64,000 nucleotides of DNA from NCBI GenBank assembly GCA_948099385.1, contig CANUEZ040000103.1:7736501-7800500 (forward strand). Reading direction: 5' to 3'. Each line of letters opens with the position of its first letter. Position 1 is the stretch's first letter. Source of the stretch: Fasciola hepatica (taxonomy: Eukaryota; Platyhelminthes; Trematoda; Plagiorchiida; Fasciolidae). Below are positions 1 to 10,690 of the stretch, one piece after another. The translations under genes and the position numbers were made by a program. The notes under the pieces were generated by a model. The model was not told the DNA's origin. It worked only from the letters and a program-made list of their open reading frames with translations, and searched no databases.

Positions 1-232
1 AGAAGATCATTACAGCCAGAATTACTAATTAGAAACAGATAGGAATTACCTGTCAGGAATTAAATCCAACAGAAGTTTAAATGCTTTAGTTCCAATGTTT
101 AAACCGAATCTTTTAGAGGTTTCCTAACTAGTAAAACCACTCCCGTTGTTTATGACAGATAGTTGGTGTGTGTTAGGAAACACCAGAAGATACACGGGAG
201 GACACAACATGAAACAAAATGCCCTAAACGGA

Positions 233-448
233 TTACAAATATGATTCCCGTTGAATCTTTGGTTGTAGGTGCCTTCGTACCTCTTCTATGGCCCGCCTGC
301 ATCTCATCAGGTTAGTGTTGTATTCGTTCGGCGCAATCTGATCGATAATTCGTGAACGCTTGACTAGTTGATGATTGGTGGTTGTGAGACATTTAGTAAA
401 TGAATCGACGGTTGAACCAGAAACTGTACCGCTGATTGAAATTTCGAT
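233..448 (-). pseudogene. Terminal-exon counterpart in copy A
   Basis: It encodes about 71 residues in the same frame as the last exon of gene B, with no length difference and the stop at the same place. Shared residues include the start of the exon (I/V-E-I/V-SIS-A/G-TVS) and the tail RRAI-EVR-HL-P-IQR-SYL. The acceptor site in front is degraded, so normal splicing is not expected. That the frame is still open suggests the damage is fairly recent or the tail was long under selection. Confidence 0.6.
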
Positions 449-649
449 CCACAGAGAAGGAAAAGCAAATAATCACCACTTCTGGCACACAACATGAACT
501 GCATGCAAACTCTTACGCTTCATTATCAATTTGTCCTAGAGCCTAGTTGACATTTCCAAATAACGCAGAATGGCGAACGAACTCGTTATAGCGGTTCATA
601 CTCATGCCATTACACCACAGTATATTACTACAAGTTGAGTGACTGAGCC

Positions 650-1790
650 ACTGCAACAAACAGGAAGTGTTAGAGGGTAATAGGGACAAAAAATGGAAGA
701 ACATTCCAATGCAGGCTTGAATTCAGACCGGATATAGGTTATTTCTCAAATATTATGTCACTTCTCATCTGGTCAATGATCAAGGTAGCTCAAAAACACA
801 CAAACTGTTTCTGTGCACGCCGAGGTGTGTTGCGTAAGCAGATATCGAAAACTTCAGATTTGACCGGGAAGCGACATTTTGCTGGTCTTGATTGTCGAAC
901 CCGGACCCTATACAGGGCATGAAAAGCATCGGGCACGTTTGCTGCTTGACTGGACTCGACTATGTGTGAAATGAACTTGCATCCCTCCTTTACATGCGTT
1001 CTTCTGTTTATGTGCCGTGATACCCCCTTTGTTACAAGGGAGCTTGAGCCCTCGACAAACATTCAGATCCACTGTGTTCATATCACCTTGACTTATTAGA
1101 CTAAATGAAAGAATATTTGACAATATTCGCCCATGTAGACGTATTTGATTGGATTCGGGATAAACCGCGAAAGAGTTTCGAACGCAGGATGACAACATCA
1201 CTAATTTCAATCCAAAGTTGTTTAACTTTAGCCCAGATTCAATCTGTTTGAAAATTGTAAGCAAAGTGCAATGTTTACCTAACTTCACCAATACACCAGC
1301 TTTCCAGGGTAGAAAGAAGCAGTCGAACCTTCTCAGTTGCAGTTTCGAAAGCCTTCATGACGAATAGATATTCAGGACCACCCGGCATTTATCGCACTCG
1401 TGGATGATGTTTCACATCTTGCGGATTCGAGGCGAATGGCGCACTCAATAAATTGTGCACACTAAGCAACTGTGGTGTTGATTTGTTTTATTATCTACTG
1501 AGTTGAATTTTTTTTTCCTGAATAATGTTCATCAACTTCCATTCTATTTCTGCATAGAAATTCAGTTTTGTCACTAAGCTTATCCCTTGAGCAAGGTAAT
1601 GCCTCCAATACATTGGGTCGTCGTTCTCATATTGAAGTTTTGAGCACTCATTGTGTGTCTACTCAAAAATGGTATGTGATGGTATTATGTTATTGGTAAA
1701 ATCTCTGCAAATTATTGTTGCCGTATTTGATTTACACACAGTAATGAAGACTGATAGTTGGCATCATCCGTCACATAGTGGCTCGTTGAC
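650..1790. other. Extra segment in copy A absent from copy B
   Basis: Homology to copy B breaks at about 650 (B about 20,320) and resumes at about 1,800 (B about 20,365). Roughly 1.1 kb is therefore either inserted in A or deleted from B. On the minus strand at 790-1,062 there is an open frame with the motif AANVPDAFHALYRVRV, which resembles an exon candidate at 38,180-38,547. I see no transposon ends. Its origin is unknown. Confidence 0.45.
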
Positions 1791-3435
1791 TGGATGTTAG
1801 TACAGTTGAGTGTCGCATGGTGTCAATGAAGGCTTCAAATCTTTCTGATAATTGCGAGTACTTCGGACTCATGAACCATGCTATGCTACGCAATTGGGAA
1901 CAAATTGGAAGGAAAAGCACACAATCTAATTCAGCCAAAATAGATCTCACACTTTGTTTTTGAACCAAAATTCCACCTATTGGATATTTAGATAGTGCTG
2001 AATATGTTGAAAGTAGGTTGGTTTCAGCGATAGTTAACCCTCTAACAAACAGAACGGAAATACCTGCACAATTACGATCTTGGTCGGAGGCATCAATTGA
2101 GGGTCAACATGATTGACTGATTTTTGTTTAGTGTGATTTAAACGAATAACATGTATGAGAAAGGGTTCCTTGGAAATACACTGTTCTTTGTGAACAGACT
2201 TCATCCAGGATCGACGTAAAACTGGACGAGTAGATCACCATTGTTGACTGTATGGCTTAACGTGGTAATTTTCTGTGTTCATTGTTTAAATACAAATATT
2301 GGTATTCTTAGAGCTATTATTATAGCCGGCATTAGAAGCGACTCGCCATGTTAAACTTCGTTTATCTCATGCAAATTTAAGACGACCAGTACCACGGAAT
2401 ATACCAGTCTTAGGAGGATGCACAGCATGGTTGTCCTTATGAACAGTTGCCCATCTCCATATTCGCCTGTTATCCTGCGTTTTTACTTGATGCCTTTTCG
2501 AATGATATTCAAGGGAAAGCTAAATTGACCACCACGGTAGATACGGACCGCCAACACGGAGTACGCCACAAGTGAGGCAAATTTCTTTGGCTACGATGGT
2601 AGCCCTTTCATTGCTCATTGGTGACTTTGTGTTCACGTTCTACTAATGTTAGAGTGAGCCACTGTTCCTGGGGCAGTTCACACACAGGTGTGCATTTTGT
2701 AGGGAATATACTGGATAAGATTTTGGTGTATGCCGAATGTTTGCAAGGGCGATGTGAATTACAGTCCAACTCGGTTAACTCACCAAGCCGTGGACTGCTC
2801 CAGTCCTGTATAAATCACCAAGGCCCGAAGGCAACAAATGTCCGTCGGATCATGGTAGCCTAAACGTAGATTATTCCGACAGCTAGTCAAAGCTACATGC
2901 ATGAATTACTAAAATTCAGCCTCAAACAATCATATGGTAACTGCAGTTGCCACAAATCCGATTGAAATATTGAGTTTTCTGTGAGTACAAGAACATAGTT
3001 GCGCTGTTTCATTGTAAAAGTGTGCAAGTTAATGAACCACAACACATCCTGTAAAAAAGGACAAATTAATTTGCATTTGATGTCTGGCCAAAGAACACAG
3101 AATCCTTTTGAAACAGGTACGTTAATTCTTCAACATAACAATATGATTGCCAGTAGGACTGGGCATGCATACTGCGTCTTACGTGAAGGAATGTCATGAA
3201 ATCAAACCCTTAACTATCTACTTCTCCCAAGAGGGATAATCTGAATAATTCAGCCCAATTCGACACTTCTACAGAGCAATACTTTCCAGTTGCAGATTTT
3301 TTGTAGCACTGCAGGAGACTCGTAAATGTTGAGTGCACCTTAATTTTGTCTCACCTATTTGACATCGCAGTTGGATCAGAGATCTTAGGGCGAAAACAAC
3401 AAGTTCACATCTTCAGTTGAATCATCGTTCAATTC

Positions 3436-3918
3436 CCGTAAGCGAAATTGTATCAGCTGTTTAGAGAGGGGAAGGGGGTTTGAAAGTAAAAGATTCATAA
3501 ACTTCAGTCGAATTACAAAATAATAACTGTGCAGCGTTTACAAACTGGAGGCAGGTACAAATGGCTGCATACCCTGAAGAAATTATTTCACTAATAAATA
3601 GCCCAATCTCGATGGTCCTCGATGATAATAGCAATACATCTAATCCGGTCCGATTTCATGACGACAAATACCATGTCCGAAACAGTCTTTCCGAGGTGAA
3701 TTGCAAGATCCTATTTCATCGACAATCACGGCAGCTAGAAATGAATTTTCAGACCAGAGGCTATATTTTACTTTGAAATTGCCTCTTAGGTGTTATTATT
3801 CGATTTGCTACTTAGTATATGGCCACTGCTAACAGTACCATAATCAAGTTTGCGAACCATCTCTATGGGGATAACTGTTTCTCCGAGCAAAGCAAATAAG
3901 GCATCACGCTGGAATAGT
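3436..3918. repeat. Near-identical tract shared with 22,043-22,525 (left copy)
   Basis: By hand count there are about 9 differences in about 480 bp against the right copy. Flanking DNA, including the coding exon just to the left, is only about 70-80% identical. The tract covers three small exons and the introns between them. Equal conservation of introns and exons with sharp edges is the pattern expected of gene conversion between tandem duplicates. Confidence 0.75.
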
Positions 3919-4869
3919 CTGCAAAAGGTTATCAGGACGTTGAATATTGAACCAATATTGGAAACAGTCATAACTGTTTGGTAAACTTATCCGCATATTT
4001 TGACATCAATGAATCTGAATGAGTGCTAGTATTTTTTTAATTTTCTCTTGCATTCGCTGATTCCAATGTGATTTGTAACTAACAGACTCCATAACTGTCA
4101 TACGATAACTACGTATCAGAAGAAAAGTTCAGGGTGAACTTTTCAGCTCATCCCAAGTGGGAATTGGTTTTGGAACCTGAAGGTAGATGATGTGGACCTC
4201 AATAAAAATGTCCACAGTTATGGAATAATGTAGAGACCATCACTCCTTGTCGCTGTGTCATATAGTAATGACATGTTTCCAAGTGATATTACTATGAGGT
4301 TCATACTGTCAAGCTAATTATTTCGATAACATAAACGCAAGCTGTGAGCTTGCGTTTGAAAAACCGTATCAACAGCTTGAGCCTCATCATTGTGCGCATT
4401 CGTTGAACTTGTATCGTTTTACACCGTAAATCGTTTGCCTGACCAAAGCACAGTCTGAACACATTCGTGACCATCATCCAGTGTGGCCGAAGAATAAATC
4501 CAAGAGGCTAATCGTACGTGCAGTGATCAAGTTATGCGCACTGCAGATGTCGTTCTTTTGTGCACTTTATTAAGGTCGCGCACGTAAGCGCAGACGGCTA
4601 CCCACGGTAAAAACCATGTCTTCATAGAAACATTTTGCGAGTACATTCCATCACAACTGGCTAACTCGCTATCACACAGCATATCATAAACTTCTAAAAC
4701 GTTGTCGCCAACGATAATCTTTATTGAGTCGACAAATAGATAACCATTGGGTGATAAATTTATTCCATAGGAAGTCACTTCTCTACCCTAATGGGAACGG
4801 TACGTGGTCAAACATGTTGCGTTATATCAATGAAAACAGCTTTCCACCAGGCCAGTATTTCTAGCAGGA

Positions 4870-7030
4870 CGCGCTTGTGCCAGCGCAACGACAACCACAG
4901 AGAAAACGGAGTAGCCGAGGGTGAGGTATTTAGAGTCAACCCAAAGATTTAAAAAATAAAGCGCTTTTTTGATATTTTTCACCGTACACACTTTTGAATC
5001 CTTGTGTCTCTGCTTCAATTGTTTGGGGGAGCGGGAAGTCAACAGACAGGCCATGCAGCATTTGCGTTACTGGATTCGTTTCTGAGCCATATCGCTTAGC
5101 GTATCCAACCAAATGCAGTCCTCATGTCTTGAGCCCCAACCAAGAACGTGGGAAACACCAAACGAAGTCAAAGACGAGGCTAATTCCCTCATGCTCCGGC
5201 CCCAAATCATAGCCTGACAGCCGAATTGTCTCCTCCAGCCTTGTCCATCACGTGCAAACAGAGAACAAAAGGGTTAATAATGGGTACCCGTAAACAAAAC
5301 ATACACGAACCATCGAAAGCACTACTGAGCGATTATTTTTGTCAGAGGGCGGTCATCAGCACCAAACACACGATGACGAACTTTATCATTTCTCATCCGA
5401 TATTCCCATAATACCCGAGCAATACATCGGAGACACCGGTGGTCAAATACAGAAAGCTGCAAAGCATCCTAAACGCAGGGGGGCCAAGTCGCATAACAGT
5501 GAAGAAAAACGCTATGAACTATGGCACTGTGCACTCCTACCTCGAGATAAAGTCGAATGTCATGGCGGCACCACATATGACGCTGGTTCACGAGAGCTTC
5601 TCTGGCTCTCGCAAACGGCAATGTGACCTTCTCCCAAACAGCAACACCAGCTGTGATCAAGTTCCGGAGTTACTCAAAGCTACTGACCAATTCTAGCCGA
5701 TCAACGCTAAGTGTGAGTGCTGGCAAAGGCCCTCGCCAGTCTTGAATAAGGACCTTGCACTTTGGAAGTTCAAGGCGCACACCATATCGGGACACCTCAG
5801 GCATCAAGCGGCTTCATTTCTGATGCTTTTTGAGACCACCAGATTTCGCAACCCCTACGCAGATTTCAGTTGTTTGCACGTATTGAAACGAGCCCTGGTA
5901 CAATGTGCTCGATACCTGCTGGGAAGGAATGGCGTACATCAAGAAGGCGCAGATACTCAGCAATAACCACGGTGTCGCGACACGACGAGTCAGACCACAA
6001 CTCACTTTGCCAGCACAATCCAAGGCAATCTAACAATGGACCAGTGCTGGTTGATGTCATTTTGTGGCGTTGATCTTAGCCCTCCAAGTAGAAAATTTCG
6101 GAAAGTTGAAACAAAATACGGGTCGGGCAAAATATCACAGTCTAACCGCCGCTGCTTCTGATGTTTGGCACATTCGCCGAGACATATGGACAGCTTGACG
6201 CAGACTGATGCGTGGTTGGAGTCAAGGAGAGTGCTTTAGTACAACCAGCAATCTTGTGCACAGCCCAGCCAGCTGTAGCCAGTTTTGACTTGGTCAATCT
6301 GGTTACAGTATTGTCTCTAATGGGGTGGACGCCACGCGGCTTATCGGCGATTGAAACATCTGAAGTTCGTACTAGAGAGAAACAGGTAGTAACCGGAACA
6401 CAGAGTTAACAACCATTCACCGTTTTCTGAATGACAGGGATCAAGGCCAGAAAGGCCTCTCAATGGCGCCACGATCAAACACAGTCGACCAACACTGGAA
6501 TTCATGTATTTAGCTAAACCATGGTGTCAACCTGTTTTGCTTTACACAGGTCTTGTAACTAATGTTAGAAGAGGTGTGTTATTGCATCTAGGCTGCAGTA
6601 TGCGGGGTCACAAGCCTAGACGACAACAAATTTCCTCCATCGGGACGGTGTTTCCTTACTTTGCACGAGCCCTCAAGTCTCACTGCCCACAACCGACTCT
6701 GAACTGGGATCCAGTCAGGCAGTGCCGCCTCAGTTCTCTCCGTGGAAGGTACACGCATGCCAGCAAGACCGGCAGCCGCAGCTTCGGGGTCCTCAGATAA
6801 ACGCAAGTGAATTTTTGCATAAAGATTGGATGGGGCATCAATCAAACGGCCGAGTTGGAGTCTTGGCTACCAGTTTCTTGAATAAAACACACGTCGATGG
6901 CAAGGGTCTCCAGCGTACGCATTAAACGAGCCTGTGGCCTTATGCACATCAGCGTTCGCATATCAAATGTGGCCTGTTTAAAAGGACACCTGGGATGAAG
7001 AAGAGCATCAGCTGTCGGAGGCAAATTCAA
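4870..7030 (-). mobile_element. Degenerate RTE-type (SR2-like) non-LTR retrotransposon, copy 1
   Basis: On the minus strand, 6,842-7,030 carries an apurinic-type endonuclease start (ATFDMRTLMCIRPQARLMRTL, then IDVCFIQET). It is followed at 6,588-6,845 by EAALPDWIPVQSRLWAVRL, the RTE endonuclease signature. The reverse-transcriptase tail is seen at about 5,469-5,660 as RLYLEVGVHSAIVHSVFLHC (compare the RTE pattern VYRAAVRSVLLYGSETWP). A C-terminal region at about 5,000-5,410 has RHRVFGADDRPLTKII and a degraded WLG-RD block. Many stops and frame changes show it is dead. It matches the plus-strand copy at 32,690-35,330 in the same order. It sits where copy A would continue into the exons upstream of 4,850, so its insertion truncated that paralogue. 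Confidence 0.75.
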
Positions 7031-7034
7031 TTAG

Positions 7035-7155
7035 ACTTGGATAATCAACGGAAGGAGACGAAATTGTGATGTATTCAACAACTGAATGGGGAACTGAGCC
7101 GGAAACCGTAACCACGATGGAAATGTCCAGAACGGAGAAAACAGCGGCTACTCAA
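7035..7155 (-). pseudogene. Third fragment of the gene-family terminal exon
   Basis: Read on the minus strand, this gives DISIVVTVSGSVPHSVVEYI, which aligns with the start of the terminal exons at 233-448 and 19,909-20,124 (ISIS-TVS-S). It runs into RTE copy 1 at about 7,030. The position expected to hold the splice acceptor reads TTCTGG and is not a valid site. I take it as the remnant of the 3' exon of the gene whose body lies to the right. Confidence 0.45.
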
Positions 7156-7920
7156 TAATGCTGGAATAGTAAGTGATCTTTATGCAAACTAATGATGAGA
7201 CTCAGCATGAATTGATTACGGAGCCGAAATAACATTTCGTGATAATAAAAACTATTAGTGAATATACCAAATTCGAGATCATTTTTCAACGGATCCTGAC
7301 TATGTAAGGAATGGCCATATTTGCAGTACGGAAAGATTTATTACTCTGACGACTTCCTTGCAACTCAACCAGGTACATGATGTAGAACGAAGACACTCAT
7401 GCAGGTCCATTCCAAAAAATCACGTTGAAGAATCAGAAGAAATAAAATGAGGGACGGTGTTATTCATCAACAGGGTGAAGACAAATCAAGGAACAGTTCT
7501 TTTTTCTGAGAGCGAACCTATCTAACGACTTATAGCAAAAGCCACAGTAAACCTCAGTAGTCCGGCATCCTTTGTCATCTATACGACCGGAAATTCAGTT
7601 TTTCGTCCAACTGAATTTTGTGGAGGATGAAGACGGAATCTCATCGTTGCTAACACTGTGGTCATACGTTGGACCTGATCTCGATTGCATCGCAAAACGT
7701 TGGACCCAAGTTGGAATACAATGAGTTACACGATATTGATGCTTTTGCTCTGTTTGACCCACGTAGGTGCTCCGTGTCTTAGTTGAAATCACTGAATCAG
7801 ATCAGTTACGGTGAGATGGCGACGACTCGGAAACAGAGGACGAGTCGAACAGAACAAGCAAGAGAGGAGCTTCAATTAGAGCGTTTAACTGTGTTGCAGG
7901 AATGCCTGTAAACAACTCAC
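7155..7920. other. No gene recognised
   Basis: There are short open frames on both strands but none with convincing splice borders or a known motif. By position it is probably an intron of the minus-strand gene that ends near 7,040. Confidence 0.4.
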
Positions 7921-8080
7921 ATTTTCCATTTGTGTCTGTACTGTACTGTACATGCAAAATTCTTTTCCTCCAAATGGTTCATTTCAGATTCTGGTAGCAA
8001 ATCCGACGAAATCAGAAATAATTCCCCAATCTCTAAGGGACAAAATAAATTTAAGGTTAACAGTCTCGTGTTTTTTCTCA
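7921..8080 (-). CDS. Candidate internal exon with strong donor
   Basis: The minus-strand open frame ends ACTVQYRHKWK followed directly by GTGAGT, a strong donor, at 7,920. The frame upstream (ILSSDLL-like, acidic and hydrophobic) has no obvious family. The acceptor is uncertain; a possible one lies near 8,080-8,110. It could be a downstream exon of the gene at 14-19 kb, separated from it by the Penelope insertion. Confidence 0.35.
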
Positions 8081-8299
8081 AGTCGATGGAGATTCGCTTG
8101 AAGCAATCATATGTTTGTTTTGACGTGTAACGACACGGGCAGTATTGAAAACGTGATAGTCGGAACAACACTGATATGGAAACAAATTTGCAAATTTACT
8201 TTGGTGAAAATATAAAAAGTTATTCTAAACGATTTAGAGCTATGTTGAACTGGTGTAAGCCTAAGAATCGTGCATGACTGCATCGGAATTTCCACTTAC

Positions 8300-8446
8300 G
8301 GATTTCCGAAAAGCATACCACCAATTGAATGATTACATCTTTTAATATTGCACGCCTTTCTGATGAATGCTTTGAAAGCGAAAGTAAACAGTCTTCGAAA
8401 CTGTATTTCATCGAATACAAATAGGTTCCGTATATGCGGAAACACA
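8300..8446 (-). CDS. Candidate internal exon (147 nt)
   Basis: Bounded by CAG at 8,447-8,449 and the strong donor GTAAGT at 8,299 on the minus strand. Two frames stay open across it: one gives a Cys-rich reading with LKDVIIQLVVCFSEI, the other FDEIQFRRLFTFAFKAFIR. The true frame cannot be chosen without the neighbouring exons. No family is recognised. Confidence 0.35.
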
Positions 8447-8610
8447 CTGATCGGTGAACTTTCTGGGCTCAAGTAATATCTACCAAAAGGCAGAACAACC
8501 GGAAGCATTCCAATTCACGGCTTCGTCGACATTTTATTTTAGCTTCTGCAAGGAAAACATGCGGTGTTTAATTTATATTTCTCACCATCGCTAATGGTAA
8601 GACGGCGTTA

Positions 8611-9150
8611 TTACTTATTTATTCTCTCTATTCCGGTTTCTAACCACAAACTAAGATGTTTTGATGTGAGCTGGGCCACCAGCCACACATCGATTTTACA
8701 ACTAATCAAATCGCGTTTGTGATATTCGATTACTAATGACGCACTGAAGATATAAAACAGAATCTGAATTGAAGTGGGTGGGAAAACTTTGGAGGAATTA
8801 TGGACCATCACCTGTCGCGTGTACGAAATTGTTAGGCGTTATCTGATTGAAAATCATCCAAGCTCGTATCGCTTTATTCAATACAGTGACTTCTTGATCC
8901 AGACACATCAAGTCCACGTTTTCGTTTATATTGGGATGAAAGAAGTACACGAAAGTGGTTCCGTTTCGATCGTTTGTAAATTGATCTTCACATCCAACAT
9001 ACTGACAGGACCATTAGTAGTGCAGCTCGAGTACAAAACACGGAATTTGTAGTCAGAAAAGAATTTAATCACTTCAGTTGTTTCCATGAAGCGCTTTCTT
9101 AAATTAATACTTTCATTTGACAAAATGTGAAATATTGAACAGAAATTCAC
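8611..9150 (-). CDS. Candidate exon pair, unrecognised extracellular-type sequence
   Basis: Two minus-strand stretches look protein-like: about 8,640-8,750 (SLVIEYHKRDLISCKIDVWL) and about 8,930-9,060 (KFRVLYSSCTTNGPVSMLDV). Both have the alternating hydrophobic pattern of beta strands seen in the exons at 17.3-19.5 kb. Plus-strand frames overlap here too, so the assignment is weak. Confidence 0.25.
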
Positions 9151-10690
9151 AAACCGAGATTTATCCGTTATCCGAGGAGTTGTTCAACACAGTCCTATGA
9201 TTTTGAGTGGGTTTTTAGTCACCTTGTGGATTTGAAAATTGCACTTTGAATTTTAAAACGGAAAATTTTATTGAAAATGTTAGATGTATTCCGTGCTTCT
9301 TTCATACTGCTTTTGTTAGGATGATTATCAATTGATCAAACGAATCCCATCTAGTGATGAACCCTCTGCCTTGTTTCAGTTAGCAATGAGCGAATGAATA
9401 TTTCATATAAATAAAAAAATGATTTTTAAACCAAAACCACTCCCGTTGTTTTGTTTTATAACAGCCATTCCAAGCCTTGTTTGCGATCGTTATTTTAGCA
9501 TTTTAGTTGATAGGAAATGTTTTTGAAACTTACCGAGAATATCAACAATGCTGTTAGTTGTCAAACAAAACAAGAATAGCCACTGAGTTCACTAGCCAAC
9601 TTTCGCAAGCACGTTTCGCGAAAGGAAAATCATTTGGTATATGAGATTATCCCTACCCGAGTGACCAGTAGGAACGGATTAACAAAGTAGTTGTGAATGA
9701 GCTAATGCAAAAACAAGCAAGCCTGTATGCCTACTTCTCTGAATTTTACACGTGACGAATACAGATACAGCAGGAGAGTAACTAAATTATATGTAACATT
9801 AATTGCATTGTACGAATACGTGATCTTCAGAGCCATACTTTCCAACCGATTGATAAATGACATTCATCTGTCCATAAGTTAAGTATGCCTTTGTACTGTC
9901 CAATCAAACCAACTGATCAATTGAAAAAGATGGGAATAATTGATCGATCGGAAAATAATTGCGATACAATAGATAAAGGATACTTACCTGTTTACGAATC
10001 GAATGCACCTTTAATCTAAAGACCAATCGATGAAAAACCTTTTTTGGTTGGGCTTTGTTTTATAGAAATATACTCTGATCAACATAGACCATTAAAAAAC
10101 GAGTCAGCTGTATATATAAAGACTAAAAAGCACGAAAAAGCAATGCACATCAGTTGAGTGAGCCTAAATTTACATAATATTTTATTTATTTCGGAAGGAA
10201 ACAAACCTGTAGAAACTACAGTAAAGTTGAAATAAGTGTCGAAATCAAATTAGACTAGTCTGAACAGCCCCACATTCATGGTCACATTAGGAAGGAGCCG
10301 TTGTAGAGCAAACAATTGTTTTCAATGAATCCTTTACATGCTCTAACAATTCATTTGGGTGAGGTAACATTGGAATGCGTTAGCCATTGGCCGGAGTGAA
10401 GGTTATTGTCGTGGAGTTGGAAAAATGGGGTTTGTGGGGAGAGGTGTCTCTATCATGTGCGTGTTGTGGTAAGAGTTTCACTCCCACCTTCACTAGTGGT
10501 AATCGATAGTGGGTTTTCGGGGTTCGATAGGTGATCCTTGGTTTCCGGTTTACAGAATTAATAAGCCATGTCAGTGTGCCTTGAGAAAAGATTGTTTATG
10601 AACGTTCGATCAAATGCAGTAACCCAATAAAACTACAGAATACATTCCCAAGGAAGCCGGAAAAATACATGCACAACATTTTCGAGTACG
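9150..10690. other. Non-coding stretch
   Basis: AT-rich DNA with no frame longer than 60 codons, no splice-bounded open frame and no repeat ends I recognise. Probably intron or spacer between exon candidates and the Penelope-like insertion. Confidence 0.5.

Larger units (their letters stand above)
95..4850 (-). pseudogene. Pseudogene copy A of the cadherin-linked multi-exon gene B
   Basis: This stretch aligns along its length with 19,800-23,760, which holds gene B. Counterparts of the gene B exons are found at about 233-448 (last exon), 2,040-2,255, 2,784-2,859, 3,222-3,456, 3,542-3,573, 3,672-3,782 and 3,839-3,908, all on the minus strand. It is broken at several points. The exon at 2,784-2,859 has TGA (complement of 2,850-2,852) where gene B has TGG. 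The exon at 3,222-3,456 reads into stops after about 23 codons. The exon near 2,040-2,255 is frameshifted. The last exon has lost its AG acceptor (the B copy reads TTTAG, this one reads TGTG). About 250 bp holding the end of the exon that matches 22,840-22,978 is missing near 4,020. Seen in sequence: the homology and the lesions. Inferred: that it is a dead tandem duplicate. Confidence 0.72.

Noticed and set aside
3561..3776. Plus-strand 71-codon open frame repeated almost exactly at 22,168-22,383
   Set aside because: It is antisense to the small gene B-type exons in the homogenised tract. Its conservation is explained by whole-tract identity, introns included; it has no known motif.
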